Notes: generated from the letters alone by a model not told the origin. Positions 1 through 16,294 are shown, numbered from the stretch's first letter. The stretch: 64,000 nt of DNA from Ichthyophonus hoferi (GCA_002751075.1 NAOQ01000017.1:82262-146261); one strand, 5' to 3'. Numbers and translations are program-made.

Positions 1-180
1 TTATTTCTACAATACTATAGTATACAATGCAATGCAATACAACACAATAAAATAAAATGCAACACCATAAAATACAATGCAATACAATAAAATACAACAC
101 CATACCATGCAATACAATACAATGCAATACTATACATTGTAATACATTACCATCCCATATAATGCAATACAATACAATAC
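1..180. repeat. Degenerate pentanucleotide repeat (aatac/aatgc) in an XPG intron
   Basis: Imperfect tandem five-base units of the form AATAC, AATGC and AACAC fill most of the first 180 bases, just upstream of the first visible XPG exon. This is a simple repeat within intron sequence and no coding signal is visible. Confidence 0.7.
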
Positions 181-242
181 CTTATAAACCACGTTATTGC
201 TCTATGTTGTAACCTGAATAATCCTACGTAGGGCTATTTAAG

Positions 243-3200
243 CGTCTCTCCATCCTTCTCTATCATAATATTAAACCTGTTATTGTATTTGATGGGGCCG
301 CCCCGACTTTGAAGAAGAATGTTCTGGTAGGTATATATATGATCTACATGACTTAACAACGTATTATTGACTAATTTATCACAGATTTATTTATATTGGT
401 GGAAGAAGGGGTGAGGGGGAGAGTATATATATGTAACTTCTATAAAGGTGTTAGAAATTCTTGTAAATGATAGGCTAATTATCATTATTAGCTTGAGATT
501 GTTATCCGGCAATAGCTTGTATTTAGAAAAATGTGTAGGAAAATACAAATATGTATATATTCATACACCTTTGACTAATTCCGCTTGTACTTAGTCAAGT
601 ACCTGCTCTTTTGGGCATATGTCAAGGATGTTATAACCAAGCTTTAAAAAAATATTTAACACCAGTCTACCATTATAAATCTGCATCAATAATACTATTA
701 TACTATCATACTATCATAAAATTATATTTACATACTGTCATACTATCATACTATCATAAAATTATGCTTTAATACTGTCACATTATAATACTATCATATG
801 TACGAATTAGTAAAAACACGTAAGAAATCATGCCTAATATAGCACAATTAACTATATACCAACACTCTGTTATATAAAAATAAAGTCGTGCAAACATATT
901 GTTTGCTGACATTGTTCCGAAACACAGGCGTCCCGAAGAAAGCTTAGGGATCGTTCTGACGAGACTGTACAAAAGGTAGGAGACATTCTCTTATACATAA
1001 TAATATATGGTACCATAGGTTGCAACATAACCACTTGTTGTGTTTTATTAGATAGTATTATTTATCTGGTAACTGTGTACTCGTCGATTATACTATCTTT
1101 CAATATGGAGGGTTACATTATAATACGGTGAAATTGTACACCAACTGATATTTACTTATGACATCAAATACTAATATGGAAGATATTCAAATTTAGTTGA
1201 ATGTAGCAAAATACTTGATATAATATTAATTGTTATTGGCATAATCTTCTGCTTTAGAGATATTGGATATTCAATTAGTACGCTCTGAAGTACGTACTAT
1301 CGTGTAATTTCATATGTGAATAGTGGGAAGTATAATGGATTACATAAACTGAAGTAATGTGTAGTAGTATGAATAAATAACAATATTATTATTAATAAGA
1401 GTAATACCAATAATAATCATAATCATAATCATAATAATAATAATAGCAATAATAGCAATAATAAGAAGAGCAACAAGACCACCAACAACAATATTATTAT
1501 TATTGTTATTAATAATAGAATCTACCCCATCTAATCAGACAGCGCAAAGACTATTTCAGAATCAAATGCGTTCAATGGCATTGGCAACTTTTACTGGGAA
1601 AGAAGGGTGAGTGATAATTCACTTTATTGATTGGTTGATCCATTATGAACGATATTGATTGGTTACTATTACGTCAATTGCGGTGTCTATTGGCGTCTAA
1701 AAACTAAGTATTTACATTAAGGTTTACTTTTATAAGAAGGTTTTAAGTTGCCTAATTTATAGGAATTTTTAATATATATTAACTTGCTCATAAGCCTGTT
1801 CTTTATATATGCATATTTGGATACATAAGAATTGGGCAGATTGATATGTTCATAAGTCTGTGGTATATATACTTGGATTTATTAATAAGGTGCATTATTA
1901 TATATAGGAACAGTCATGCCATTTTGTCATATTGATATGTACAATTTATGAAAATATCGTTGAAAGTATAAAATGATATACACATTTATTCATACCCCCC
2001 TCCTCTCCCCCGCCCCATATGAATACGCACATTTATATATATATATTGCATATCATATTTTTATTTGAGTATAGCTTTATCATTACGCCATATTAATATT
2101 TGACCTATTCTTTGTATTAATAGCAAAGAATAATTATTGATTATATAGATTGGTTGAGCTTCTGATTTTACTACATGATGATTGGTGAGTGTTGAGGTAC
2201 AGATATATTAATTGCAGAGATGTATCAATAGGGTATTCTCATGTGTATACATAAAGGCTGACATTTACCGAATAGGGATCCATTGATGCTGTTCAAAAAG
2301 GGGAATGATGAGGACGACATGTTTGCATTGCCTCCACCCGAACCTGGGTTAGTTTTTAATTTATTGGTTGATTATATATATTTTTCCCTTATTACCTATC
2401 TCTCTTAGTTTTACTATTACTTGAATAATTAAATAAACATATATGCATGTAAAAATTTGATTAATAGCTAGACCAAAAACATTGAAGGCTATGTATTTAT
2501 ACATATTTAATAAGATAAGATAGAATACCTTAGATGCTATTGATTTTACAGTCGCTAGTCATACAGGTTGTTTGGGTGGAATTATTATGCTTAGATTAAT
2601 TAATGTGAATTAATATTGATAATTAATATTGATTAAGGTTAGAGTGAATGAAATTATTAATATTTGATTTTGAAAGTTAGCTATACTAGTCTATTGGCGT
2701 GTCGGAGTGTACTAACTCTCTTTTGTATTTTAGCTAACTTACCTATCTACTGTACCTACACACGTAAGGTATTGGTTATATATTATATGTAGCTTTAACT
2801 TTTAACTAGTGTCTTGTTAAAATAATGCAACCGTCTTTATAAAAATATTTTATTTTACATATGAAGGTCTATTTGTCAATAAGCATTATAATTATCACAA
2901 TATTACTTGACTACACCCATCCAATCCAAAAATTCTTTGTTTAATGAGATCTATGTATAGATCATAGAAATATAGATTCACTTGGATCGGTAATTGAATT
3001 AAAATTATGTATATATTTAAAATTTTGAAATTTAAATTTAAATCTGGAATGTAGGCAAGAAAGCAAGAGAAATCTACAGGATTTGGACTACATAGCGCAA
3101 GGTGGGCATGTTTACCGTTTGTTTCTACTGCAACTTTTCATAGTGTTGCATCATATTCGATTATATTGCATTATATTGGGTAGCTTTGTATGGTATTGTA

Positions 3201-6200
3201 GTGTATTGTTTTATATTAGATTATATGATCGTATAAGATAACATAATATTTTATTTCCATATTTATTTATATGATCCTGTATAAATTATACTGGCAATAT
3301 CTTTTACTATTTTCACATGTTTACGTCACCAGCTCTTTACTGGTTATTTTTCTAGTACGCCTGGTAAAGATATATAGAGACAAAATTTATCTTGTATTCT
3401 GATCTTATAATTATATTTATTATATTTACAAATAAATGAGGTTTAATAGCTGACCAATTGTAGCTGACTTCTACTGTGTAGAACCTATCGCTACTTATAC
3501 CATGTCGTTTGACTGGTTTAGCTTAATCATTGCTTTACTTAAATAGAACTAAGTAGGGTGTTGTGTTGGTAGTTTACCATAGTTATATATGATCTGTAAT
3601 TGATTTAAAAGTATTTGGCAAACAAAAATGAACGTATATGTATATTTATATATATATTAGATAACAATCAATGCATTCTCTTTTAACTCTTACTGTAGCA
3701 AGTCAAAGTAAACTGTATATATATTTAGAATGTGCGAGTTACTATCTTCGTATTATTTTCTTATTTTAACTCACCGTGTTTATTCGATGTTGTTCTCATT
3801 ATTATTTAAAGACTTATGTACTTGTCATTTCCATGTATGGCCACATCTACCGTTCTAAACCAATAATATCTAGTATTTTAAAATGACTTTATGACGGTTT
3901 AGCCATACATAAGATGTATTTAATGCTTATATTTAACCAATTATCCCTCAACTATGTCCGTCTCTATAAGTTGCACCTATTAAATTAATTGTGTATGTTT
4001 CTACATATCTTTCTCTATATATCAAAAAAACGTTTTAATAATAAACGTGCCTTGCGGATGTGAAAGCGATTGAAAAATGTTCACCCATCTCTTAGATGTT
4101 TATATTTCAAATACTTAGAGTATGATATATTTTAAACAAATTAACAATGATGGTTAAAAGTTAAATAAAACAAACTGAATTTATTTTTATTTTATGGTCA
4201 GTACCCTGGCTAGCTATGAGATGTATATCTATCCGAATATGTTTACCTATTGTTTGTGTTAATATAACCATTAGAATATAACCACAAAGGCGAATTGGTT
4301 ATCTATTTCTATTTGATGTTTATTTCTAAAAAAAGATGGTAATTGGGACAGATCCAGTTTGTGAATTAGCAGTGGAAGGCATGAGATATGAGCTCAACCT
4401 CTTTGTATTTTAGGTCATATTAATTAATACATGCAGCCACCAGATAGTGTAAAACTACATAATACTTATGCTTTCTATTTTATTAGTGTGTCCACAGAAT
4501 GAGGTACATATGATAATCTTTACAAAAAATAAATGTTCATACGTTGATATTGATGTCTATTCGTCCCTTAGTTTACATTTTAAATTCTACTCTTTTATTT
4601 ACACATTATACATTACTCTTTATCTTTTAATAGACTCTGACATCACTGTCCCATATATAATAAGTTTGTGACAAAAGCATTGCTTCAATGAGCCAATAAA
4701 CAGTTATTTTGAGTTTTCTATTTTCTAAATAATGTGATTGATTGATAAAAGATTAAAAACGATTTTTAAAGTAAACCAATAAAAACAGATGATCAATATG
4801 AGGTTGAGAAGAATGTGGGAGAAGTAGAGATTGAAGAGGATATGAGAGACTTGCATCATAAATATTTTGGTGCTAAACCAGGCGAAATAGATTACACTAA
4901 GGTAATGGATGGGACCGGGTTTTATAGGTAAAGTTTGGTTACTAATTTATGTTATCATATACTACATTATGATTGATCGATTGATTTTAATGGATAAACG
5001 GTATACATGTTTTAATCTAAAATATGACTAGAAAGTTAATGTATCTATTAAAATACCTTATTGGTAGAGGTTTATAGTTGTAGTAATAGGCAAATAAAAT
5101 AATACAATCACATCACATGTTTATATTAGAATGGCTATAGGAGCGGGTGTATAGATTGGGTATTGTTATAAGGAAAAAAAGAGTGTAAGACATATGTCCA
5201 GGTATTATCCTGGGATGATATGGTGGTATATATATATATATATTAATGTATTTTCTTATATCACAGTAACTTAGCCATTCTATTGGCTTACACCTAAACT
5301 ATATGACCTATCATGTGATATATTCTTGCCGATTCCCGTAAATTGTATTCTGATAAGTAGTTATGATAGGCAAATAATGGTACGATAATAAACTTCAAAA
5401 TAACAATAGAATGCTAATAAAACATGTTGGGGTCTATATTCTCAGATTGATATCTACTCGGATGACTTCAAATCCCTTCCAGCAGAAATACAACACGATG
5501 TATGTGCATGCATGTAGTTTACTATATATGGATATGTTTACTATACATGGATGGGGTTACTATACAGAGGCGAGGAGGAAAGTAGATGGATGATAGATTT
5601 GTTGAATAATAATTAGCAATATAAGATAATCTATTATTACTCTTACAGATAGATTATTAGCATTATAAATATATATATACTATTATTCTTGTCAATATAG
5701 ATATATTATTATTATTATTGTGGATATATAGAATTATGATTATAGATATGTATATATATATATATATTATCGTTATAAATACATTCTTAGCATTATAGAT
5801 ATATTATTAGCAGTATATATATATTATCATCATGCATTTATTATTATTATTGTCATTGTAGATCTCTTATTATAGCTATCTTACCATACCCATCGATAGA
5901 TTGTTTTAGAAGTGCAGGAACGAGCTAAGCGGTGGACAAAATTCCAAGATATGAGAAAGCACCAACATATATCTTTTTACACCTTAGGATACAATATAAG
6001 TATAGGTAAACAATACATATATAGACATATACGTCATTTGGCTTTATTTCTACACACACACACACACACAACATCGCTTCCTCTACCTCTCCCCCTCTCA
6101 CTTTATCTATATCATAGTAATATTATGTAGCTTGCCAATCAATAATTATTAAGTGTGACTCACAGTTATATCGCAATTAACTATTGTCTATAATACATGC

Positions 6201-9200
6201 ATGTTTAAGCAGGTCACACACGAATCTATATTTTATTTTATCTTTTTTTCCACATACACGCACTCTCTCTCTGTCCGTCCTCCTCCCCTTCCCCCTCATC
6301 CCCATCTCTCTATATATATACCATAGCGTAATTGAATGCTTTTTAATTAAATGATTATTTCATGAATCACATAGTTATAAAAGCAAAACTTTTTCTATTA
6401 TGCATTCTATCTCTAACTTCCCTCTTATTTACTCTTGAGACACCTACTTACCTGGATAGTCTCTGTATAGATTATTGTGAAAATTATCTATTAATGCAAT
6501 AGATACCACATACTATTATACCTTAACATATCTTTACACTGGAAAATCGTTCAGTGAGATGCAGATGGTGAGATTAATGAACAAGAGTTCTATATCAAAG
6601 CGCTTAGACGAGATTAGGGAGCAGGTAAAGTACTATCCTGTATCATATCATGTCATTTTTCATTTTTAATTGGGTATATATCACAAGGTAGTACATACTA
6701 TTAGATTAGTGTTTGTGAAAGTAGTTCTGAAGTTTTCATTGCAAAATATGTTCTCTATCGTTGGATAGTATGAGGTATATGGGTGGATTGAGTGTGTAGT
6801 ATTTATATAGATAAGGCAGCTGGATGATTCATTATATAGTATCTTATTACATTATATATTATATATATATATATAAGTCCCTTTATATAACATGTGTATG
6901 TGTTGTTTTACTTTTTATGTATTTTATAATATAATCTATGATCCACATACGCTTATTTTAAAGATTGTTTGCTAAATATATTGTGTTTTAAAGTGAATAC
7001 ATGTAAACCTGATTGGGATAGTAACAATCAATTATTGGATTATACCCACAATTATAAATTTTAAAGCGAGGGTATTGGTTAGAGTTAATGGGACTCTGCA
7101 GAGTGATATAAAACCAATCAAAGCAATACGTGGGAAGAAAGAATGATGTATACACGGTATTTTATGTTGCTATATTCGATAAGAAGTTATCGCGGGCTCT
7201 AATATATTGTGATATAATAGAGTATGCTTGATTATAATTTGACATGATATTGAGGTATGACTTATATTATAATATATTATAATGTACTATCCTACACTAT
7301 AATATACTATAGCACAATAAACTATACTATGATATTTATATTATGAGTTACTAGTCTTTACTATAATCTACCTTTAACCATACTTTAACATATACCACTA
7401 TTTATATATTTATTTCCTTTCAGTTACAATATACCATGGGTGAGTTTGAATCGCAACGCATTGCCAGTGAAGAGAATAGAGAATATATCCTACAGTACCT
7501 TAAGGATGAGGATGTAGGCAGCCTTAAAATAGCATTACAACATACCACAACTAGAGGTGAGCGAATAAAAATGGGAGAGGATACCGCACGTTTACTCCGA
7601 CAACAGGAAAGGGATAAAGAGGAGAGAGATGGAGAGAGTATAGAGGAGGAGGAAACGGTAGATGAGGTACAGGGAACCAATTATAAGGCAGAACAGGAGA
7701 ATGAGGAACTGGAAAAGGCAAAAAAGGAAATTGAAGCTCTGAAGCAACAGATTATTGGCCTTCAGAAAGGGATTGCTAATAAGAAGAGTGTGATATCACC
7801 ACCGGGGTATGTTACCTTCTCGTCTGCGTTTAGGGCTAGACAATTGATTTGTGTTCTTCTTTGATGCTTGCAGTTTTGATCTATGATTATATATAACGAT
7901 GATGATAGATGAAACATTTGTTTTGGTGCAAGAGAGAGAAAGATATATATATATATATTATGATGTGCATGTATATGTGCAGGTGAGGTTTTACTTACTC
8001 CTCTTTTTTGTATATATATTTATGTGCGTCTGTGTGTGTTTTTATTCTTTGATATATCTAGCATTGTTCTACGTGTAGACTAATTATATATGCATACATT
8101 GCTAAGCCAATAAATACATCCATTTTTTATCACTTATTTCCTTTTTTCTTTATTTTTATTATATCTTATTTTTACGGTTTTTATTTTTATAACACCAATA
8201 ACATATAATTTAACTTCTATTAAAGTTAAATGTGGCCTGAATAACGTATACATAAACTTTAAATTCGGCGTCTATGTGGTGATTTAAATTTCCATATTTC
8301 TTACGCACACATATTATATATATATTCCGATTATTATGAAATTTGCTACATTAATATTTCTATACTAATTATTTGTAGCTATTATTAGTGAGTTGTCTCA
8401 ACTTGTTTTGGGATTTCCCAAGTAAAATATCTCTATTTTATGGATTAACTAGAAAATATTATATTATTATATTATTATATAAAAGTATCATATTCAATTA
8501 TTATATCCTTTTATATTATACTATTACTATAATTACTATATCAGGTAATTATATTGTATTATTTTATATTATATTGCTATTAGATTTACAAGATTCAATG
8601 TAACCTCTCTATTGCTTATATATTATTTCGTTGATTGATTCTTTTTAATGTATATATATATAGTCATTTATTATTGGCGCTCTTACACTTACCTTTTACT
8701 GCCTTTTATTGGGTTAATTGGTAGCTCCAATAGGACAATGGCACCTAATTCGTCCAATACCATAGGTGGAGGAGTGACTATATCCATAGACGGTAGGTAA
8801 ATAATACTAGTACACAATAGGGCTAAAGAAGAACTTATACCCAATTTCTATATCACTCTTATTTCATTGACCCAATAATATACGTAGTGGAAAAATGCCT
8901 TTGTATTATTACTAGGTTATAAACTTTCTGAAAGAAAGTATATATGATTTTATTTGGAATATCTCACACAAATTTTTGCATTTTCTATTTTTATTAACTA
9001 TTACCTATTGTTATATATTATATTATATTATATCATGTACTAATAATCATTAACGTTTTCTTATATTAACTTTAAATAATAGACTCTAACATGAATCTGG
9101 TAATAAAAAGCCATTATTTATATGTAGTTAAAGCATAATGTTTTATAATTTTAATACCCACCCACAGGTCTAGATACCGTCGATGCAGACGATCTCTTTC

Positions 9201-12200
9201 CCGCTTCAATGTTTGAACCAATTGTAATACCTCCAAATACAGAACATACAGTAAGTACTGGTTATTTTCTTAGCCAGTCGCATGGTTCGTTCAACTCATT
9301 TGTGCTAACTATTCTCTCTCTAATATAATTTTAAGATTGATATATGTTGCATATACTCGAGAGTTATACTGATTAAAATATTTGTATAAAGCAACCAATA
9401 AAAATTGTATAGGATTATATATTGTTATTTTGAATATACACTACATTATATATCTGTATTGGAAGCATTACAGTGGTGCAATCAGATATTCTCTCTGTTA
9501 TTTTAAGGGTCTTCTCTTTCCCCTAGATATTTATATATAAATTAACATGCTGGATAGTCCAATAATTCCCTAATGTTAATTCTGCTTTCAACATTTTTTT
9601 ATAGATATTGGATTAAATCTCATACTATTGATTATTATAGCTGTCTGAACATACACTTATATACGTACACACATTGGCACATGCATGTACGTCCCGTACA
9701 AGCATAACTTATCCTGTAAAATGATGGTAATTACCAATGAGAAGAGGGAGAATTGCTATTTTAAACTTTTCATTTTTTCCCTACCCTCTACTCCCAGATC
9801 GAATCTACCAATAAGGACCTTGTATCCATGTCTGAAGAGGAACAATTGGCTCTCGCCATAGCTCTCTCTCTCAGTTCACAGGTATACATTCATTCATATA
9901 TCAGTGATCTAAAACCAATCAAGAAGAGAAATGTAAGTTTATAAACGGAGATATTAAAACCCTGAGGAATTTTAATAATTTGATAGATTCAGAAATATAT
10001 ATATGAAAGGAATGATTGATAATAGAGGTTATTACTTTGTAAGGACTGCCTATATATACCTATAGATTAATATAAGTTTTAAAAGGGCTTTAACGAGGTA
10101 CTTACTATTATCTATTTGCTACTGATACCTCATCAACGTTTACATTGATCATGTAGTAGTATTGGTATGGCTGCAGAGGCCACGTGGTATATGATTTAAA
10201 ATTTTATATATTACTTACATATTGTATAGTTATATAATCCATATATATAACCTATATATATATTCACAAATAACCCATGATAAACATTTAAATAATGTAT
10301 TTCTTAATATCTATGTATCACTTACGTTTTACCGACCTTGGCATCCATAATTATGTTAATATCTATATGTCTGATAATACCACCTAGTATATTAGTTATA
10401 TATGTATGATGTACTAATATCCGTATTCTAACCCTTTGGTTGTTATATTCAGACTACTGCTAAGCCATCACAACCACATATACACCCTGATTCTGGAATG
10501 GGTGGCTTTCCATCCATCACTAAAGGTAATGGTGTATGGATTGTTTGCTATTTATCTGTTATACTATATGGAGGTATTGACATATTTATCATGTCTGCTT
10601 ATATAGTATAATAGTATATTAATACATTACTGTACAAAAACCATTGTATAGCATACTATCTCATTATCTTATATTATATTATGTAATTCCTTGTTTTATT
10701 TTATTAAAATGTAATATATCGTATCCTAACATACCTTATTTTATCACATCTGAACATATCATACCAGCTCATGTATATATATATATATATATATCATGCC
10801 ATACCATGATCTATTATATAATATCTCATATTACATCATTTTGTATCATTTATTGGGCTACTATGCATATATGGAAATATCAATTCTACCCATCGCGATC
10901 ATCTCTTAAAATCTTGTATTTCCACCATTGCCAGTGTAGGGGCTACAGCAATATTCTATGATAGGATAATCCATGATTATGTTGCTTTAATTCAAATGAT
11001 TATCGTTTGTGTTTAGATGATTATTGAAATTTCCCATTCACATTTTAATGAGGCCAGGAGCAAGTACCTTTTTTATATATCTATATTATATATATATATA
11101 TACTTAATCTTTCAAAATGAATAAAACTATAAAGAAAATTGATAGAATATATACTTGGTTTTGAGTTAATATATGTAAATTGAGGACATTATATAGAAAT
11201 ATGAATGGATACAATTGTGTTCTGTATGGCAAGGGATAGTGTGATGGGATATATTATATTCTATTGTAATATGGTATAGTATGATATATTATAATTTATT
11301 ACAATGTGATGAAGTTAGGTATATTGAAATATGATATAATATGATGTATGATATATAATGGCATGTAATGATGTAGAAATTGTTGAAAGAAAAATAGAAA
11401 AGGCAATTGAGATACAATCAAGTCAGAAGGAAGCATAGAGTGGGTAATATTTTAATTTTGGGGAATTTCATTGCAATAAATTTTGTTATATAGATTATTT
11501 GGAGCACTATAAAAGGAAATATTTGTTCTTTTTTAATGTGATTTCAGCTATTGAATGGTGATTAATTTTAGCAACCAATCAGAGCAAGGTATAAATGAAC
11601 CTGGGCCAGTAGAATCGATACAATCTTTGTCATCAAACCCTACTGCGAGCGTGCCATCCTTATTGGTTGGACCAGATACTGATATACCATCTCCCTTTCG
11701 ACGGGTTGGTGATTGGTCCACACATACACTTGTAGTAGTGCACATATAGATATATAAGTATATATATACATAATTATATACATTAAGATACTAATATTAA
11801 TATAGATTACGATACAATATTGTAATCCTACATATACATGGGGACATTAACATAATATGGCTCTATAATATCATTTTGACCTATATATATACTGGAATAT
11901 TCTCCTCTATAGGTATCTATTAATATAGAATGCTTACATTCCTTAGTATATTCATAGCAGTTTTATTTACGAATTTTAATTAATTAAATAATCTATTTAT
12001 TTTTCTTTTTATCCTGAAATATTTTCAGATATATATACTATGTCTTCCAGTCAGCTCATATTATGTAATGAAATTATGTTCTTTCCAATGCGTATATTAC
12101 GTAGATGTCAAATTTTATTTATCTTTTTAAAACATTTCTTCTTTACTTAACCTGAATATGTTAGTACATCTATAGTCCTATTCTCCTGTATTTAATTCTT

Positions 12201-15200
12201 TGTTTTCATTGGAGCATGTTTTTTAAAGGTACTATGTATGTACTAGAACACTGCGGCTCTTTTAAAGTTGGACATTTTATCCTTATAATGAGAGTATAAC
12301 TGAAAAACTATTGTTTATAGCGCATTGCCACGAGTTAATGAATACTTGCTACTGTTGCGTTTGAATTTGTTTACATACATTTCTCTGCTATTATTTGCTC
12401 CTGGATGAACTTATTGCATGTAATATATCGTATATTTATTACTACATGTAAGGTATCGTATATACTATACTAATATATGCAATATATCATATATTCTATA
12501 CTGCTATATGTAATATATCCTATATACTATACTAATATATNNNNNNNNNNNNNNNNNNNNNNNNNNNNNNNNNNNNNNNNNNNNNNNNNNNNNNNNNNNN
12601 NNNNNNNNNNNNNNNNNNNNNNNNNNNNNNNNNNNNNNNNNNNNNNNNNNNNNNNNNNNNNNNNNNNNNNNNNNNNNNNNNNNNNNNNNNNNNNNNNNNN
12701 NNNNNNNNNNNNNNNNNNNNNNNNNNNNNNNNNNNNNNNNNNNNNNNNNNNNNNNNNNNNNNNNNNNNNNNNNNNNNNNNNNNNNNNNNNNNNNNNNNNN
12801 NNNNNNNNNNNNNNNNNNNNNNNNNNNNNNNNNNNNNNNNNNNNNNNNNNNNNNNNNNNNNNNNNNNNNNNNNNNNNNNNNNNNNNNNNNNNNNNNNNNN
12901 NNNNNNNNNNNNNNNNNNNNNNNNNNNNNNNNNNNNNNNNNNNNNNNNNNNNNNNNNNNNNNNNNNNNNNNNNNNNNNNNNNNNNNNNNNNNNNNNNNNN
13001 NNNNNNNNNNNNNNNNNNNNNNNNNNNNNNNNNNNNNNNNNNNNNNNNNNNNNNNNNNNNNNNNNNNNNNNNNNNNNNNNNNNNNNNNNNNGTAATGTAT
13101 CATATATTCTATACTGCTATATGTAATATATCCTATATACTATACTAATATATTTATTTAAATTCTTCCAATAGAATCCTGTGCTTAAAGCACCAGGAAT
13201 TTCACAAGTTGCACCAAAGGCACCAACATCACATCGCTTATCAGGTTATGAGGCCACTGCTATCACGATTGGTTCCTCCATGGAAACACACTCTTTACCA
13301 TTGGTTCCTACCACATCTACCACAACAATGTCTAGTTCCACCTCATCTCTTCATTCACATGATAGTACCGTGAGAATGGGAAAACAAATCACTCAGCTGA
13401 TTGGCCATGAAGAGGCACTGCCTGATACAATTTCTAGTTCACCAATGGGAAATGATGCAATTAAAGGTTTATCACCTACACCTTTTATAGTAGATGATCT
13501 AACAACTATAAAGAAAGGGAGGGAGGAAAATAGGATGGATGACAACAGTGATAATAACCAAATAGAAACAGTTAATGATAAAAAAGAGAATAATGATTGG
13601 GGTGCGGGTTGGTTTGTACCTTCCGTTATAGCTAAAGATATATCGGAGATAAAAAAGGAAAATGAACTTGATAATCAATTCAAAGATAAGAAATACTTTT
13701 TGAATGAAGTCGATGGATTGGATAATGATATTAACAACGATAAAATGCCGGATGATGAAATCATAGTTCAACCAGTAGGTACACAGAAAGTATTAGTATC
13801 ACCAATGTATAATGGCGATAAAAAGGAAGAACCAATAGAAAATCCTGTTATAAAAGAGAATAAACGTATATCTAAGGAAATATTAAACGATTTTGATGAT
13901 GTGGAAGGGAGTGATAGCGAGGATGGGGCAGATGACGGTGTAGGAGCAACACTTACTAAGGAGGTGGGTCTGATTGGGGGGATATCATGTGGGGGTATGG
14001 GTTTATATCTATCTCATATATATTTATTACATATGTATGTGCAATGTTTATAGATAGATCATATTAATGTAATCATATACTAAGAATTAATGACATATAA
14101 ATATGTGTGTATGACTATATTGTGCACGGGAGAGCATATATATGAACGAACGTAAAGTCGATGTTAATAAATTATATGTATTTTATATTGCATACTACAT
14201 TATATTATATTATATTATTTCATACTGTAGTATACTATACTATCCTATGTTGCATTTGTTTATATTTGACTATATTCTTTTACAATATACTATATTTCAA
14301 TGCATACTATAGTCCATCTTCAATACACCATACCTTATGAAACTATTATGCAGGATATGATAGCACTACAACAGACCCTCTTCAATGAAAGGGTAGACTT
14401 ACAATCGCAGCAACGATTTCATAAAAGAGATGCAGAAGGTATATCCTCGGACATGTATGCAGACTCGAAGGTAATTTCCTTATGTTATTTAAATCTAATA
14501 ACATGAATATTTATCCTGATATGTATATTCCAAATGTTCTTGTTTGTCTATATTTATGCATAGGCGCTTAATGAAATATTTTTGTTGAGATGGGTTTAGC
14601 ATATCCTTATAAGCTATTGTTGTTGTACGAAAACTATGTAAGATATTATTTGGAAAAAGTTGTGTATGATACTGTACCATATTATTCTAAGCTATATAGT
14701 ATTATATTACATTATATTATATTATACTATACCATAATATATTTTAAGATACTTCATTTTATTATACTATACTATACTGTACTATATTAGACTATACTAC
14801 ACTACGCTACATTTTATTATACTATAACACCTACATAGCTACCATTTTCCTGCTCTTTCTACCAGACTACTTTCTATATATCATAACGACCTCTATACCT
14901 AACAGTATGGGTTTATGACATAATATCTCTGTAGGAGTTACTTCAACTATTTGGGATACCATGGGTGGATAGTCCTGCGGAAGCCGAAGCACAGTGCGCA
15001 CAGCTCGAACGCCAAGGTCTTATACATGCCACTATCACTGAAGACTCCGATACCTTCTTATTTGGTAGGCTTATTGTATGATTGTATTAGTTGTAGGAAT
15101 TAGGAATAGCATTACCTTGATTACTACATATTGTGCTCTAAGAAGGGTAAAATGGGGTTGGTTACTTGTATTGGTTGCTAGGCAAAATAGTAGTTGCTAA

Positions 15201-16260
15201 TGGTATAAGCATAAAGGTAATCCATTGGTTAATTTATAATCAATCATGTAACAATAAACCAATTAGGTGCCAAAACGGTGATCAAGCATGCCTTCAGTAG
15301 GGGCCATGCCCCGGAGGTGTACAGGTAAGTTATGTTACTGCACCAAAGATATGCTTGCTATCTAGACTACAGTTGACATAAGGTTGAATGATTATTGGAG
15401 TAAATACTAGTTAGATATTACTTATGTCAATCCAATTTTGTACCAGGTTGTATTTAGAAACTAAATTAACACGATTATTAGCTCTACAGTATATGATAAT
15501 TGGTATCGAATATGATAGAAATGGTGAGACGAATAAAGACCTTTAGATATTTATCTAACGAAAATAAATAATATTAATATACAAATATCAATATTATACA
15601 CGGATTGTCCTTAAACCAAATAAAACTAGAGCAATTGAAGCAGTATCAATATATATATATATACTATGTATCCATATGTTATATATCTACGCATATATAA
15701 TATATATCTATATATGATATGCACTGTATATATATATATATATATGAAGTTCAATTCTAATAGAGAACCTATTTACAGTATGCATATAGACACCAAAATA
15801 TACCTAACCCATAGTAAAGACAATTATTAAACAGCCGTATAATATACACTAATATAGTACGCTATACCCACAATCATCTATATGTATCTTTCCTGATACG
15901 TATATTTTCATTATAAAACCTCTTAGGATGAGTGATATTAAATCAAATCTCCATCTCTCCCGCCGTGAATTGGTGGATATTTCCATGCTATCAGGGTCTG
16001 ATTATACAGATGGTATATATGGTGTAGGTAGGTCTTTATTGGGAAGTACCAGTACTCATTATATATATGCTATGGTTATATGGGCATGTATTTATGAATA
16101 TAGAGAAATATATATATATGTATGTTTGTGTGTATGTATGTTTGTGTGTATGTATGTATGTATGTATGCATGTAAGTATGTATGCATATATGTATATATG
16201 TTTGTATATATATGTGTATGTTTGTTTGTATGTATGTATGTATGTATGTATGTATGTATG

Positions 16261-16294
<34 letters not shown>

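Noticed and set aside
11555-11749. Reading the XPG exon from the ATG at 11555
   Set aside because: It is an internal exon; phase with both neighbours requires a start at 11583 and an end at 11704.
12477-13148. Long open frames across the first gap
   Set aside because: They exist only because N codons are counted as open.
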